From assembly GCA_948470475.1 (NCBI GenBank), contig OX419337.1, positions 36,476,536 to 36,540,535 on the forward strand: 64,000 bases of DNA, in the 5' to 3' direction. A program made the translations under genes and the position numbers. Positions 10,955-24,803 of this stretch are shown here, in pieces (within the stretch, counting starts at the first letter, position 1; each line of letters begins with the position of its first letter). Origin of the DNA: Galaxea fascicularis. Taxonomy: Eukaryota; Cnidaria; Anthozoa; Scleractinia; Euphylliidae. Below the pieces are notes generated by a model. That model was given only the letters and a program-made list of their open reading frames with translations, searched no databases and was not told where the DNA came from.

Positions 10955-13900
10955 TCAGAGCTTTCTGGTCATGTCAAACTTGACATGGTTCTGACTGCCG
11001 AACGGCATATTTGTGCCATTGATGTTCTGATAGTTTGGAGTGGGTAGTTGTCCAGACTGAAGCAGCGAATCTAACTGGCTCATGTTTGTTGGAACCACAC
11101 TCACATTAAGAGAACTGCCTTGAGGGATTCTCGAACCATTCTGAGGCACCAGGTTGAGGTTCTGCTGTTGTATGAAGGGCATGCTAGACTGGGGCCGCAA
11201 ACCAGAGTTTGACCGTTGGTTGGAAGCAGACAAGTTGCTAGTATTTTGCAGCATGTTCCTCATTCCTTGTTGCATAACGTTTTGCTTTGGAAGTATGTTT
11301 GTATTCCAGGAAGTGTTGCCAGGCAACCCAGTCTGGTTATTTGGCAAAGAGTTCAAAAAGTTCATGTTAGTGTCCTCTTGATTCATGAACTGTGTATTAT
11401 TGTTCGCAGAACTCTGGTTGTTAACAGTTCTGTTTTGTTGTCTTTGAGGTGATCCCATGAATGTTGTCTCACTTCCATTGAAGGTATTTGTAGTGGTAAA
11501 AGTGCTAGTGGGCATTTGAGGCTGACAACTTTGTGTCGCCATGCTGTTAGATATGGAGGGAAAAGCAAAGGTCGACTGTGGCATTGTGGGTGTCACTACT
11601 TCTTGCTTGATAAATGGCTCTGTCTGCATGAACCCTCCCTGCTGCAGAAGAGAAGCAAGTCGGATGTCATCTTTTCTCCTTTGAGCCTCATCTTCCTGAT
11701 CAACCATCATCTCATCTACCAAGTCAACTACCATTTGATCAGTGTAAGTATTCTCTGGAAGGGCCTCTTTGAGCAATTGCGCCAACTGCAACTGAGTCTC
11801 CTTTTGAGAGGCCATTGGAAGAACTGACCCTGATGATGTCACCGTTGATGTAACGGCGGGTGCCTGAGATGGCAGCCTTCCAGACATTATGACTTGAGGT
11901 GCAGAGGCATAAGCGACATTTGTAAGCACGGCACCAGATGTGTCCATGTTATTAGCAGTTCTTAAGACTGGCATTTGCTGAGCTGCATCCACCATGGAGG
12001 CACTTCCTAAAGTATTCACATGGTTCACAATTGGACCATTCTGTTGGAAACTTCTGTCCACAGCAGAAGTAGTACTGCCGAACATACAAGGGCTGTTGAT
12101 TGCACGTCTCTTAGAACTTGGCAACTGATAGGTCATGCTGTCGTCTTCCATGTGAATCAAACTGGGTTTGATATCATCGGGATAGCTTCCCACAGGTAAG
12201 TTTCCAATACTCTGAGTGGGTATACTGGGGGGCTGAATATTCTGCCCATCGTAACTTATGTCATCATCTACTGGAATTGCTTCAATTTTTGGAGCTCCAA
12301 GAGGACGACCACTCTGAACAGTACCATTTGAGGAAGGTCTACCAAGCCAGTTACCGTTAAGCATGTTTTCGAGGTTTATGTCCGGCAGCTGAGGTACTGA
12401 CATATCATTCGAGCCATTTGCCACATAATTGACAATTTCACGATCCAACTTAGTCAACTCTGCATTGATGATTTCAGTCAAATCCTCAAAGTCGTCTTCC
12501 AAGGTACTTGTTGATCCATCATTACCCTTGTTGCTAAATCTTGTACCCCATGAGGTGCTGGTAGTTGCTTTACTGAGTGGTTCAGACATGGTCGTGAACA
12601 CTTCATCGGCCAATGTGGGTACATCATGAGCAGCAACTGTTGGATAGCCTGATCTTGACAGGGCCAGTGTGTCCATGAGTGTTGGTTTAGGAACCAGTTT
12701 GTCAGCTGAAAGGCAAAGCAATTTGTGAGCTTGCATTTTCAGGGTTGTTATTAGAAGTCGGGACACGGGTACCAGCACCCATATACCGTGAACACAGTAC
12801 CCGGCCTTTGCAAGGACAAGCCAGAGAAATCTTAGGGGTACCCGCCTATTTATGAAACCCCTGCATTCACCACTATTACTTTTAACACTATGCAGATAGA
12901 TGTAGCTTGCTAGTAGAATTAATTCACTGGAAAGATTTCATGATCTTCTGGGATGTCAGAGAATTTGCACTCTGCCTGTTCAGGTAACTATGCATAAATT
13001 ATTCAGTGACATTCTGGGAATATTATTACAAGAAATGAAGACAAAACGGAGACCTTACAGGTAGAATGTGCCATAAAACAGGGCTCATGCTGGGACACCT
13101 CCTTTATCATGGTATGTTTACAATGTTTATTACACCCAATCTGATTGGGTCTAAACGATGCAATTTATTCACAAATTGCACCATTTTTTGTTTTAAATTG
13201 CATCCTTTTCTCAGCCTATAAAAATTCAAAACCGGGTTTCCTGAAGTGGATCTTAAATAAATGTTAATACTGACAAAAAAACCCCTGTGATTTCAAAATG
13301 GGTCCAATAAAGTGGCAATTGGACTGAGTGGAGAACAATTTTGGTCTGAAATCATACCTGTGATTGTTCAATTTTGAAATCGCACGTATGCTTTCAGACC
13401 AAATTGCACTCCACTCAGCCCAATTACCATTATAAATTTCAATAAATGCCAACTGATGAAAATCCTCTGAAAGTGATAGAAAGATGGTGTTACTTGGTAA
13501 CCACAGTCATAGTCAAAATTGAAAGTCACATTTCTAAACTAGAAAGTTGTGCTTCTGTTATCAGAAGACACCTCTCACACTTTTCTAACTTGAAGGTGCT
13601 CTTTCCAAGATCACAATTTAAATTCTCATTTGTTACTTGTACAAATTTCCCATAGAAGTGGTGGGGAGAAGTGGTTAAAATATCAAGCAAATTCATTTTG
13701 TGTGATACTGTCCTAAATTCTCGTGACCACTCTGTTTTGTAAAGCATTGAAATTACAAGGAGAATTTTGACCCAGATCACTCTTGAGATTTAAAGGGCTA
13801 AAGAGGATTACTGTTAAAATATCTATAAAGAAAGTGATCACTGATACCGGTAAGTATGAATATATAAAATAACAGTGTTTGCACCAGGTTTTAAAAAAAG

Positions 13901-16900
13901 CATCTTGGGTCCCTCAGCTTCAAATATTAGGGGGCCTGAACAATTAATTTTAAGATAAAACAGGCCTTGTGTTTGTGTGTCCCACCAAACATTTATGTGT
14001 ATATGCGCATAACTTGTGTGCAAATACAAACACTGAAATAGTATTATTTTGCGATACTGGTGGAGTGCTCTACCAACTGAGCTTACAATCTAACCACAAG
14101 CTGGCAGTTGGCTTGTTAGTTCATTTGGTAGGGCACTGCACTGGTTTGAGGTTTGACTCCCATACAAGCCTGAACTATTTTCAGACTTCTTTTTCACGAC
14201 TGCTCAAGCAGTGTTCACAACTGCGATAATCACATTCATCTTCAAAGTGATCACTGTGTGTGGGTGGATGCTGCTGCTCCAGTATCGCCACTAACCAACA
14301 ATTCAGCATGCATTACTTACAGTTCTCATGCCATTTGGGGTACACCATGACTTGATCATCAAATTGGGCGTCCTTGAGCTGTCCCGTCTCATCAGACTCA
14401 TTTTCCACCTCAGTAATGTAAGCTCTTGGTTCCATCGAGGGTTTGTCTTCTAATTGAGTCATTCCCAGCACAACTCCACGATGCTCCACATCACTGTAAA
14501 AATCCATAAAAGTCATCGTCATTTGCATTAATAATAGTTTAACACAAATCAAGCCATTTTCCCTGTAAACTCATACTGCACCCATTTACTTGAGAAATTG
14601 GAGATTTCCCCACTGCAAAAACCATTTATTTTTTATAATGCCATGTACATGACAATGCCAAAACAACCAAGATGCATGCATGTTGCTACATGCATGATCA
14701 AATTTTAAAAGAGAAGATGCATCAAGGCCATACACTGCTGAGCTATAACAAATTATTTCCAGAATTTGCTTTTGCCCTACCAAATCACCTTCAATATAGG
14801 TTTTTCCTTTCCTTTTCAAATGAAGTTGCAGTTGACTTGAGCAAAGCAGACAGACATGTCTGGGTGCATCACCAAAAATCAATAACAAATTAATTACAGT
14901 CGCCCGTGACTGAACCATTCACACCCAGCAAAAATCGCTGGTTGGCGGCCAGAAAGGAAAACCCTGCGAAAGTGCATTCCTACTATGCAGTTTATGACAT
15001 TGTACAGCCTGCAAGAATATTATTTTTATCATTTGTTAGACTGCAGTCTCCCAACACAGTATTTCACAGAAGTAAAATTTAAAAAAAATTCAGTAAACTA
15101 TTTTAGGTTATCGTTGTAGAAAGGTTAGCTTACCTGACAATGTAATTTAGGCATAACATTTGCTTCAGCTCTGGGTTTGTTGGATGTGGAATAAGAGAAG
15201 CCTTTGTTTGCATCCAAACCCAGCCGCCATTCTTGTTCATCCAGCGGTAGTACTTTGTGAGCACCTGACCCTTTGTTAGAACTGTTGATATGGCAGTAAA
15301 GTTAGACACTGCAAGCAGTGTACCTACGTGAATATTAAGTTGCATCCAAATGGACGATGAAACCCAGTCACTAAATCTACATGTATGAAAATTTTCATCA
15401 CACCCTAATTAAAACCAAATTGTGAAATCTAGGTAATATTAATGTCATAATAAAACTGATCTATAGCCCACTTACACTACACGAAAAACTGGGTCCAGAG
15501 TAAATTATCAGTACCATGTTTTCATGAAATGCATCTGGACCCATTTATTTCTGGTTTACATGCTACTGAGTATATACACAACCGCAGCATCACTGAAGGA
15601 ACCAGCCTGGCAACGATGATTCTTGGAAAAAGATTTACACCTAAATTTTACATCTGTATTGTCAAATGGTAAAAAAAAAATGCATGCTTACACTTTGCAT
15701 GATGGCCCTGTATCGCACTGATGTCATTGGCATGGTAAAAGTCATATGCTGAAATGCCGACAATGTCTCTTGCAAAATAATCCATAAACCTGTGGATCCT
15801 ACCAAAAATCAAATGTGGCTTTCAATCAACTGTTTCTACTCAAAAAAACATTGTACAAGTTGTATTTTTTCATACTCCACTCCACCACAGTCTGCTTTAA
15901 GATACTAAAAATGTCAAAATCTTTAAAAACTCTAAAATAACATTTGAAGGAGTTTACTTATGCAGGACTGTGTTACTGTGCTGAAACTACAGTCATCAAT
16001 AATGTCTTCTTCTCTTATGGATGGCACGGATAGAATGGATAGCAGTTTCAAAAATTTAACCTAAATTTTTCAAATTCTCACACTTCAGCTAACAACCAAG
16101 GCCAAAAATGTACTACAGATGATTACTCCTACAAAAATCAATTGATATCTTTCTCCTACATGTCACGGAAGATTTCAGTATGAGTTAATATTAGGGTCAT
16201 TAAATAGCATTTCTGTGAAGTCTGGGCTGGAAAACAGCAAAACTCCCATGACAGTGCCCCCTCAGGTCTTTTTATTAGCGATTCTTTAACTCTACATACT
16301 GTAGCTATTTACACTGCAAACACCAGCTGATCGCAACATATTGAGATCTCTGGTTTAAAAACCGAGAACTTCAAGGTGTGTTGTTTTACTGGCAAGCCAA
16401 AACTTTCATGAGGAAGTTTTTCAGTTCATTTTTAACTTCACTTTCTCCATGAAAAACCCGGAAAAGTAGAACTTTACATGTACACAGTTGCACAGGAGTA
16501 GAACAGTTGAGTGACTTCTCTCACTACCTTCCTTCACAATAAACAATTTTGAGGTCCATGTTTACACGGCTCACAAACATATTGCACTCCAGGGGCAGCT
16601 CATTGATGTTCATTGTAGGCAGGGGTTGTCCAATAGCCACAAAAGCATATTTTATGTCTGGAAGGCCTTTGGCACGGTACTTCTTCATTCTGCCCATGCT
16701 GTGAATAACCTTAAAGGCAAGCATTTCAAAGTAAGAAACGTTCTGTTAAGTTCTGTTAAGGTGAGGATTTTCCCTTCCAAAATAAAGTACCTGCACATCC
16801 CTAGGGTGAATCTCCCAGAGTGTGAACTACATAATTTATGAATTTCCTCCAAAACAAGTCCACCAGTCCATTGAATTTATGCCCCAAAGAAAGAAAATGG

Positions 16901-19900
16901 TGATCATGCCGTTTCCACCTGCATCCAATATTTTGATGTGTCCCCAAGCAAAAACAATTTTCCAATAAAAAGGATCATTATTATTTTTTGCACTGTTAAG
17001 GTCATCATTCTTCATCAAAAGGCAGGGCTCAAAATAACGGCCAGTCAACAAACAATATCTGGCTAGAATGGCGACTTGACTGGCCAAAAACTTCAATCGC
17101 CGGTCATGTTGACAGGCCAGGTGCACGTACTGTCTTCAATAAACAGTGAAATCCCATGAATTGTAATTATATTAGATTTTGTCTCTTCGTAAACATAATA
17201 ATTACATTCACAAATGAAAAAGGATGATGGTTTAAGGCATGCTGTGCATTAAGCCACTGATGTTTTGGGTTAATAGGCCGCCATTAGTCAATTTCTTTTT
17301 TTTCAATATTTTGACCGGTCAGAAATGCAACATGACCAAGCTAAAATGTCTTCGGCCAGTCAACATGATCAGCTACTATCCAAAAATTAATTTTAGCCCT
17401 GAAAGCTACCTTTGAAAATACTGTAAACCTGATAGTGCCAGGACCCATGGTTAACTAAATAATTCTAACCTTGAAGCCTGAAGATTTGGTGTAGGCTCCA
17501 CCTCGCCGGACAAGAGTACACTTCATTCGAATAAAGAACGACTTTGGTTTTTCCTCCTCAGGACCATCTCCATTCATAAAAGCTGAAAACGTAAGACATA
17601 AGCAAACCAAATTAAAAACATTACATTTGTGATGCTCACACAAAACAGTAGCAGTTCCATGGCAAGATGGCCACAAGCCATGATTCTGCTATGGGCGAGT
17701 CTTTCTCGTAAGTTCTAACAGACATTCTGACAATTGATTAACTCAGCTCAAAGACTAACCACAGATCAATGTAAAATCTACAATACAGTTTGGTGGAAAA
17801 CGTGAACAAATTCACAATGTTTTACAACCAGCTGCTCAGTCAGTTCCAAGGGAATACATAAGAAATCATGTACATACAGTGTATGTATTTTGACTGGTGG
17901 AAGCATATAACCTATTTATTCATTTAGTGTAGGTAGTCCAAGCCTGCAAATAATTATTATTGTTGTCCATAAGCAGGTCAGAAATGCCTGGTCACAGTGT
18001 CCAACCTGGCTACGCTTTTGACGGTCAACATTTGTGACCTCTCACGCGAAAACGTCAACAAACGGGTTCCCGTTTGAAACGGAATTCCGTTCACAGGCCG
18101 TTTGTTGGCCGTTCGAACGGCTAGGGTCACCCGTTCGGGCAACTTAGGTATCCGTTCAGAAAAAGTCTTCATCCGTTCGAACGGCTTGCGTCAGCCGTTC
18201 AGAAAAAAATACCATCCGTTCGAACGGCTTGGGTCAGCCGTTCGGAAAAAGTCTCCACCCGTTCGAGTGCTTGGGTCACCCGTTCAGAAAAAATTACCAT
18301 CCGTTCGAACGGCTTGAGTCAGCCGTTCGGAAAAAATCACCATCCGTTCAAACGGCTTGGGTCAGCCGTTTGGAAAAAATCTTAATCAATTCGAACGGCA
18401 TCCGTTTGGAAAATTCTAGATCCATTCTAGTACTGAACTGCCTGGCAACAGGAGTTGAAAATGAATAGTCTGAGTATCGGGCTTTTCTCAGGACGGGTTA
18501 ATGTTCGGGTTAAAAATGAGCGGCAATTCTCTTTTGATCGATGAGGTTATTATTTTTCTTATTTTGAGGACACCCGTGTGTAAACACAATAATTACTCCG
18601 CGATAAGATCAGCTAACCCAGACAGAAATAATGATGCCCACGAATTCGTCAAGACACGCCAAGTCTTCAGAACTTCAAAACAGTCTTCCGTCTGACTACC
18701 TTTTTTAATTAATTAATCTCAAAACGCTGATCCTTTGCTTGTAAATGCCACGGTGATAATCCTTGATGATAATACACAACTTTTAGCGCACAGATCTGGC
18801 TGTTGCGTTACCTATCACGTGTTTCGAAGTGACGATGAGTGATAAAAATATCAGTAAACAAAAGTCTTGAATAATATTATTATTTGCACTCGCATTCGGT
18901 AAGAATCATCAGTCTCATTTTGTTTAAGCCTTTTGTTTAAGTTAATCCATTCTTTTAGGTCGCTTTTGCGCCTAGTTCAGAATTTTTGTTATACTGTCTG
19001 GATCACCGTTGAGTCAGAGACACCGAACATTCTTTTCACTCAGAACAGTAAAACGCAGATGAGATAATGTAGATTACACAGAACTCGTGCTGCATTCAAT
19101 CACCGAGGAAAAAGAGAGAGCATGGAGGTTTATAAAAAGCAAGATCAATTCGAAGTGTCGTGCTACCCGCAAATCTCTAGCGGACGAATTTTCTCCGGCT
19201 CGTTCATTGTAATATATTTCCTGTCACTTTTATGGCTCGAAGAAAAATACTCTGTTTAATATAATTTTGTATCTCTTCTTGTTTATTTATTATTAAAATA
19301 GTTAATACATTGTTTATTCTGTAGTTGTTACTATTATTGTATCAGTATGAACTGCCTGGTCTCACCCGCGAGACAGTTCATAATATGGGTAAGGAAGTTA
19401 CCTTTCGGGAAAAGAAATTCCCTGAAAAAGCTTTACTTTCCGTCGACTGGCAGACGAATTTTTACCTAGTCGTTTTATACATCGAACGAAATAGTTACCA
19501 GTAGTTTGCGTTCGCACTGTGAATCATCTGTACTCATCTATTAAAAGCAAAGTGGCGCCGTTCAGTGGAGCAATCGCCATGCTAAAACGTAAATGTAATT
19601 TATGCATTTGATTCAATGCGTCTGAAGTGCGACGTCTAAAACCAACATGCATTTCACACGTTTTATCTGTGTGGGGCACGCGGATAAAACGTCTGGACGA
19701 ATTTAATTATTAGTTTCGTTTTATACGTTGCTCTACAGACGAATGTAATCGCTAATTAAATTCGTGTCAATTATATTCGTCCGTACTGCGACATATAAAC
19801 CAGGCCTAAGTAATTGGCGTGACACGAACATGAATGAATAAAGGGGTTTATTTAGTTCTTAGTTCTACTGGCATAAATGCTCAATCTCTTACAGGAACCC

Positions 19901-22900
19901 TAACTGAAAAGAACAAAGAAAAAACTGAAATACTTCACCGAAGTTATTTACTGTTAAGACCTTGACAACAGCGCAGTTCGGACTCTGGAAGTCTGGCGAA
20001 CTAACTACTCGGCCATCACTTGGTTAAATATGACGTCATAATCATAAAAATAACAGTCATAGCATAACAGTCATAAATTCATAACAGTCACAGTCGAATG
20101 CTCGAGCTACAGGATTTCTCACGGGGCTGGAGCAACCAGATCTTCCGTTCCAGGCTTGCAGAACTGACGAATCTCGCGATACAGGTACTGCTTCCGCTCT
20201 TGAGATAATCCTTCAGGATTGAGCTTGGATGGAAGTTCGTAGGGTGGCAGGATCGCGGGATTCTTAAGCAGCTGCGTAGATTGTTCAGGTGATGTGCTGT
20301 ACTGTCTGAAATAAAGTTTTCCAGGTTCGTCTTTCGAAAATCGGAAATGATGGAACTTTTTTATGTTGGGAAGCTTGGTAAAATAATGTTCCAGGAACGC
20401 TGACCAATTATACACCAGCACGATAACCTTTCCATCGTGCGTCCCAACAAGCTGGACTTTGTTGACTCCAACAGTGCTAGATGATTCCACCATCTGGGCA
20501 AATTCATACAGAGAAGAAACGTAGGTAACTTTGTACAATCTCTTGACCATTCCAAAGCAGCGATCCGGGCCAAACTTTGTATGTCCAGCAATTAAAAAAG
20601 AGTAACTGATTGAGTCATGAAGTTGAACAATAGTTCTCCAAGCCAGGTACCAAAGGAAATAGTTGTTCTTATTCTGCCCCGAGCAGTTATCGGCATGAAG
20701 ATGGACACGAGTCTCACCCAGTCCATGGTTCTCCAAATAGTGGTGAACGAAACTTATTGTTGTGTTGGCCCCTTTGCCAACTTCGCTTGCCTCGTCGATT
20801 AAATAGTTCACTTGTCTGGGGATCGCTTCGCACATGACGCCGAAGATTCCGCATTTGCGTGGTGTTTTAAAGTATATTGGTCCGGGCTGCATCGGGTTAC
20901 AAGGAATGTGAACTTGTTGCGCAAAGTCAAATGAATAATGTATGGTTGTATCAAGGGAACATGCATCATGCTGTTCATCCAAGTCGATTGTGTCTTCAAA
21001 TTTTTCAAAGTTCCTTTTTGACTCTTCACAAGCGTTCCTGTAGACATCTCTCTCTGTTTGTGCACAGTTTAAATGTTCTTGTTGAGCCAGGACGGACTCA
21101 GCCTTTTCGCTGTCGGGAAGGTTCGCAGATCGAAGAAGTTTCGATGTGTTCTGTTGGCATGTTAGACACAGGTCGGTCATAGGCTTGGCGACAACAACAT
21201 TCGGGTAAAACTGCTCCCAAAATTTTATAAATGTTGTATAGCAAACAGCTTGCTTGTCTGTATCTTCACATGCTCTTTTAAACGCGCGCCACACGCTCAT
21301 TTTTGTGTCCGACGATGGTAGCAGACTAATGTCATCTTTTTTAAAACCTGGGATTCTGCCGGGAAGTAGGACAGCATTTTCTTCAACATAGTTACTTAAG
21401 AAATTCTTAACGTCCTCCGCCACGGCTTGCGGTAACGTGTTGTGTGGAAGTTTCCTGCTGTTTCCATGTACCCTTAGAGAAATCCCGTGTTCTTCGTAGT
21501 GATCTTTTAATCTCCGAAAGCGTGAATAGCTGATGCCGTACATGTTAAAAAACATTTCCTTGCAGATCGGGCGGGATTGATAAAGGAAACTGTATGGCGC
21601 GCTTCGACTTCTTTTTTGGCCAATAAAATCGATGCTCGTGAATGCTTGTATGTTCACCAGTATGACAAGATCGAGTTCTCCGTGGGAAAGTTCCAGGCAA
21701 TTACTTAAATTAGACAGCACGGCTTCCTCCGAAAATTGCTGAGAACACTGGCCACCGTTTCGACCTTGAGAACACCCGCATCCATCTTGTAGAAACTTCT
21801 TAACTTTAGCTACAATTTTCTCACTCTCAAGGACATCAGTCTGATCACATTCCGCCATTTTAAAGGTCTCCAACGAATTTAACACGCGAGTACGTGTAGC
21901 AAGGAAAGCTAGTGCAGTTGCTAAGACAACGCGCCCTTCTGTCCAGATTGGCTCAGGTATTGGCTGTTGTTGCGTTACCTGTCACGTGCTTTGCAACTCG
22001 TATGCAAATTTTTGGCAAGTGAGCAAAAACACAAGCGTTCGGGCCAGGATAATGATTATTTGACCTTAATGGTTTCGTTTCCTTTGCATTCCGGAGAGAA
22101 CCACTTCATTCTGTTCAAGGTTAATTTAATCGCTTGTCTTAGACCGCTTTAATAACCGGTTCGAAGTTTTGCGTTCACACTGTGTACTTGAGTCGTTCAC
22201 CCGTTCATGACCATCCGTTCGAAATTTTCAATGAGCCGTTCAGCTTCTCAGGGCCACCCGTTCGAAATCTTTTAATCACCCGTTCAGCGTTCATAGCTAT
22301 CCGTTCGTAATTTTTAATGAGCCGTTCGACAGCTCAAGACAAGCCGTTCGAAATTTTTCATCAGCCGTTCGGCGCTCAGAGCTACCCGTTCGGAATTTTT
22401 AATTAGCCGTTCAACCGCTCATGACCAGCCGTTCAAAATTTTTCATCAGCCGTTCGGCGTTCGAAGCTACCCGTTCGAAATTTTCAGCGAGCCGTTCGGC
22501 GTTCAGTCTCACCCGTTTCAAACGGGTTGACCACCCGTTTCTTAGCCGTTCGATAGCCGTGCGTTTCACCCGTTCGATGAAACCCGTTTGTTGACGTTTT
22601 CGCGTGAGAGGTCACATTTGTCTGATGGCTGACCTTTATTTGCAGGCTTGGTAGTCATTTTTACACTGGGCTGTAACAAACAGAGTTCACAACCTAAACA
22701 TTATGAACACGCCTCTTCACAGATGGCTATTTAATATATTTTTCTAAAGTACAGTATGCAACTTCTACCTACCCAAGTTACATAATTATACAATTTACAT
22801 TCATTAGAAAGTGAGCCTCAATATTCTCAAATCAGCTCTATTAATGGTACACTGTATCAGTGTTCATGATTTAAAGAAATTTTTCTAACAGTGTATTAAT

Positions 22901-24772
22901 GACTGTGAATGTGCTTGAGCAACTTTGTTTTTAATTGGTAATATTGGAGATAAAAACTTACCTTGCTGATTTCCAAAGAAAGGAATATTGTCAGTGAATG
23001 TGCTAGCAGCGGGCTGATTACTGGGGTTTTCAATTTCCTCCTTAGCAGCCTCCAGCACATTGAAAAGGTCTTGATGGTCCTCAGGGTGAATGTAACATGT
23101 TATGTTACTTCCTGTTAACTCCACCTAGATAAATAGAGATATAAATTATTTGCCACTGCTGTGGAAAGAGTAACTGGTCAAATCACATTTTTTCTTTACC
23201 GCAGATTGTAGATGCAGGCTAGTTACAACATCTTTTGTAAGCTCAACGCTTCCTTGTTATAATCAACAAGTCACAATCTATCGAGTATTAGTATTTGGCC
23301 AGAAGCTAACTTGCCTCAAAGCAATACAGTAAACTAGAAGTTTAATGAAAACAGTGCATGCCCACTATCATCTGGCAACTCAGTCTGTTTACATTAATTT
23401 TTACTTATTATTAACTTTTATGTTATCTTATGCATATAGGCAACTAAAATGTGCAGGACGCTACCAACAAAACATGTACTGGTTATCCTGGGCATTTATG
23501 GCATCTGATGAACTGTCTGACTGCTTGATACACACCTGTGACAATCCAAGATGATTGGATACCGTCTCTGACACATACAAGACCTTTCCGTCACTGGACA
23601 GGACAAACAAAAAGCCATCTAAAGCCTTCAGAGAGGAAATCAAACAAATATTCAGTGATCAAAACTGTTATTTAATTGTACCATCCTGAGACCATGTTTT
23701 CACGGAGATACAGGTACCAAAGGTTGATTCTTCAGAAAGTGGTGTTTCCTAACTTCAGATTCTGTAGACTATCACTTGCACTGTATATGTGACCATTCAC
23801 TTGAAAAGATGAGCCATCCTACCATAGCAATGATTCTTGTGGGACAAGGCAGTTCAAAATTTTCATCACTAACAATAAACAAGCATTGCATGGAATCTTT
23901 AAACTGACCTGCAGCAGAAATATGCCACTGTTATCAGCAAGTTCCTGGAGAGTTATGTCACTTTGACTGTAAGGAACAACTGCACCTATCAATAAGAGAT
24001 TTCATACATCTTCAAAACAGACCACAAAATCATAACCAACCATACTCACAAGAGTTTTCACCAGCACAGACCACGTGACATGGAGCGGATGTTTCAAAGC
24101 CATTTCAAAAGATGTCTGGGATCAGTATGAGTGACACTCAAACAAGGAAAACTTAATTTGCGATTGAATGATAAACAGGAGTGAGTGACAAGAATCTTAA
24201 TGGTAAGGAATTTGCATGCAGTTGGCGTTTCATGTGATGTACATGATATCTGAAGCACAACAGCACCTCTTGCATCCAGTCAATATCACCTCAAACAATC
24301 CTCAAGCTTACACCCTTGAAACAGCATGATTGTACAGATGATGATGACTCTACTTCACCTGGTTACGATATGACTCCTGGGTTCAAACCATTTACAACAG
24401 TTTATTTACTTGTTATTTCTTGATACATGCACATAATATATGTCTGAAGAAATAAAATTACACAGACTACACATGGCTTCAGTTGACATAAACTACTGCC
24501 TGTTTTGCCTCACCTGTAGAAGTACTGGCACCCACTGTTGGTGATGAAACAGAGGAATGAGGTGACAGACTCCCTGGACTTCCAAAATGATTATCTGCAA
24601 AAACAAGGTAGAGTCAAGAAAATTTAAGGTTTGCAGGCAGTTTTGATTCTAAATTAAACTTGGTATACTGTACATGTATGTTGTACAGGAACTTTGTTGA
24701 TTGAAGAAATAGGAGCCCTAGGATTCTAAATAGGTGGGTACCACTGAGACATTTCTTTAGTTTGCTCTTTAC

Positions 24773-24803
<31 letters not shown>

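Larger units (their letters stand above)
18035..22614 (-). mobile_element. Complete 4.6-kb DNA transposon with 34-bp perfect TIRs
   Basis: The termini are TGACCTCTCACGCGAAAACG... at 18035-18068 and its exact reverse complement at 22581-22614, 34 bp without mismatch. A 6-bp duplication (CATTTG) flanks the element. Inside each TIR is a subterminal array of CCGTTC-type motifs (18084-18410 and 22195-22580). One long open frame (21885-20119, minus) is the presumed transposase. The segment between 18420 and 20118 has no convincing gene. The element occupies most of the 5.4-kb intron between the bHLH-PAS exons ending at 22962 and starting at 17582, in the same orientation as the host gene. Perfect TIRs plus an intact frame suggest recent insertion. 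It does not match the ends of any common superfamily that I recognise. Confidence 0.9.

Noticed and set aside
18084..18410. Possible CRISPR-like array of regularly spaced repeats
   Set aside because: The spacers are themselves repetitive and the array sits just inside a transposon TIR in an intron-bearing eukaryotic gene. It is a subterminal transposon array.
19960..20040. tRNA-like sequence on the minus strand (GGCCGAGTAGTTAG with a GAGTCCGAACTG box)
   Set aside because: It has no foldable acceptor stem that I could pair. It lies inside the DNA transposon and may be a short SINE or chance match.
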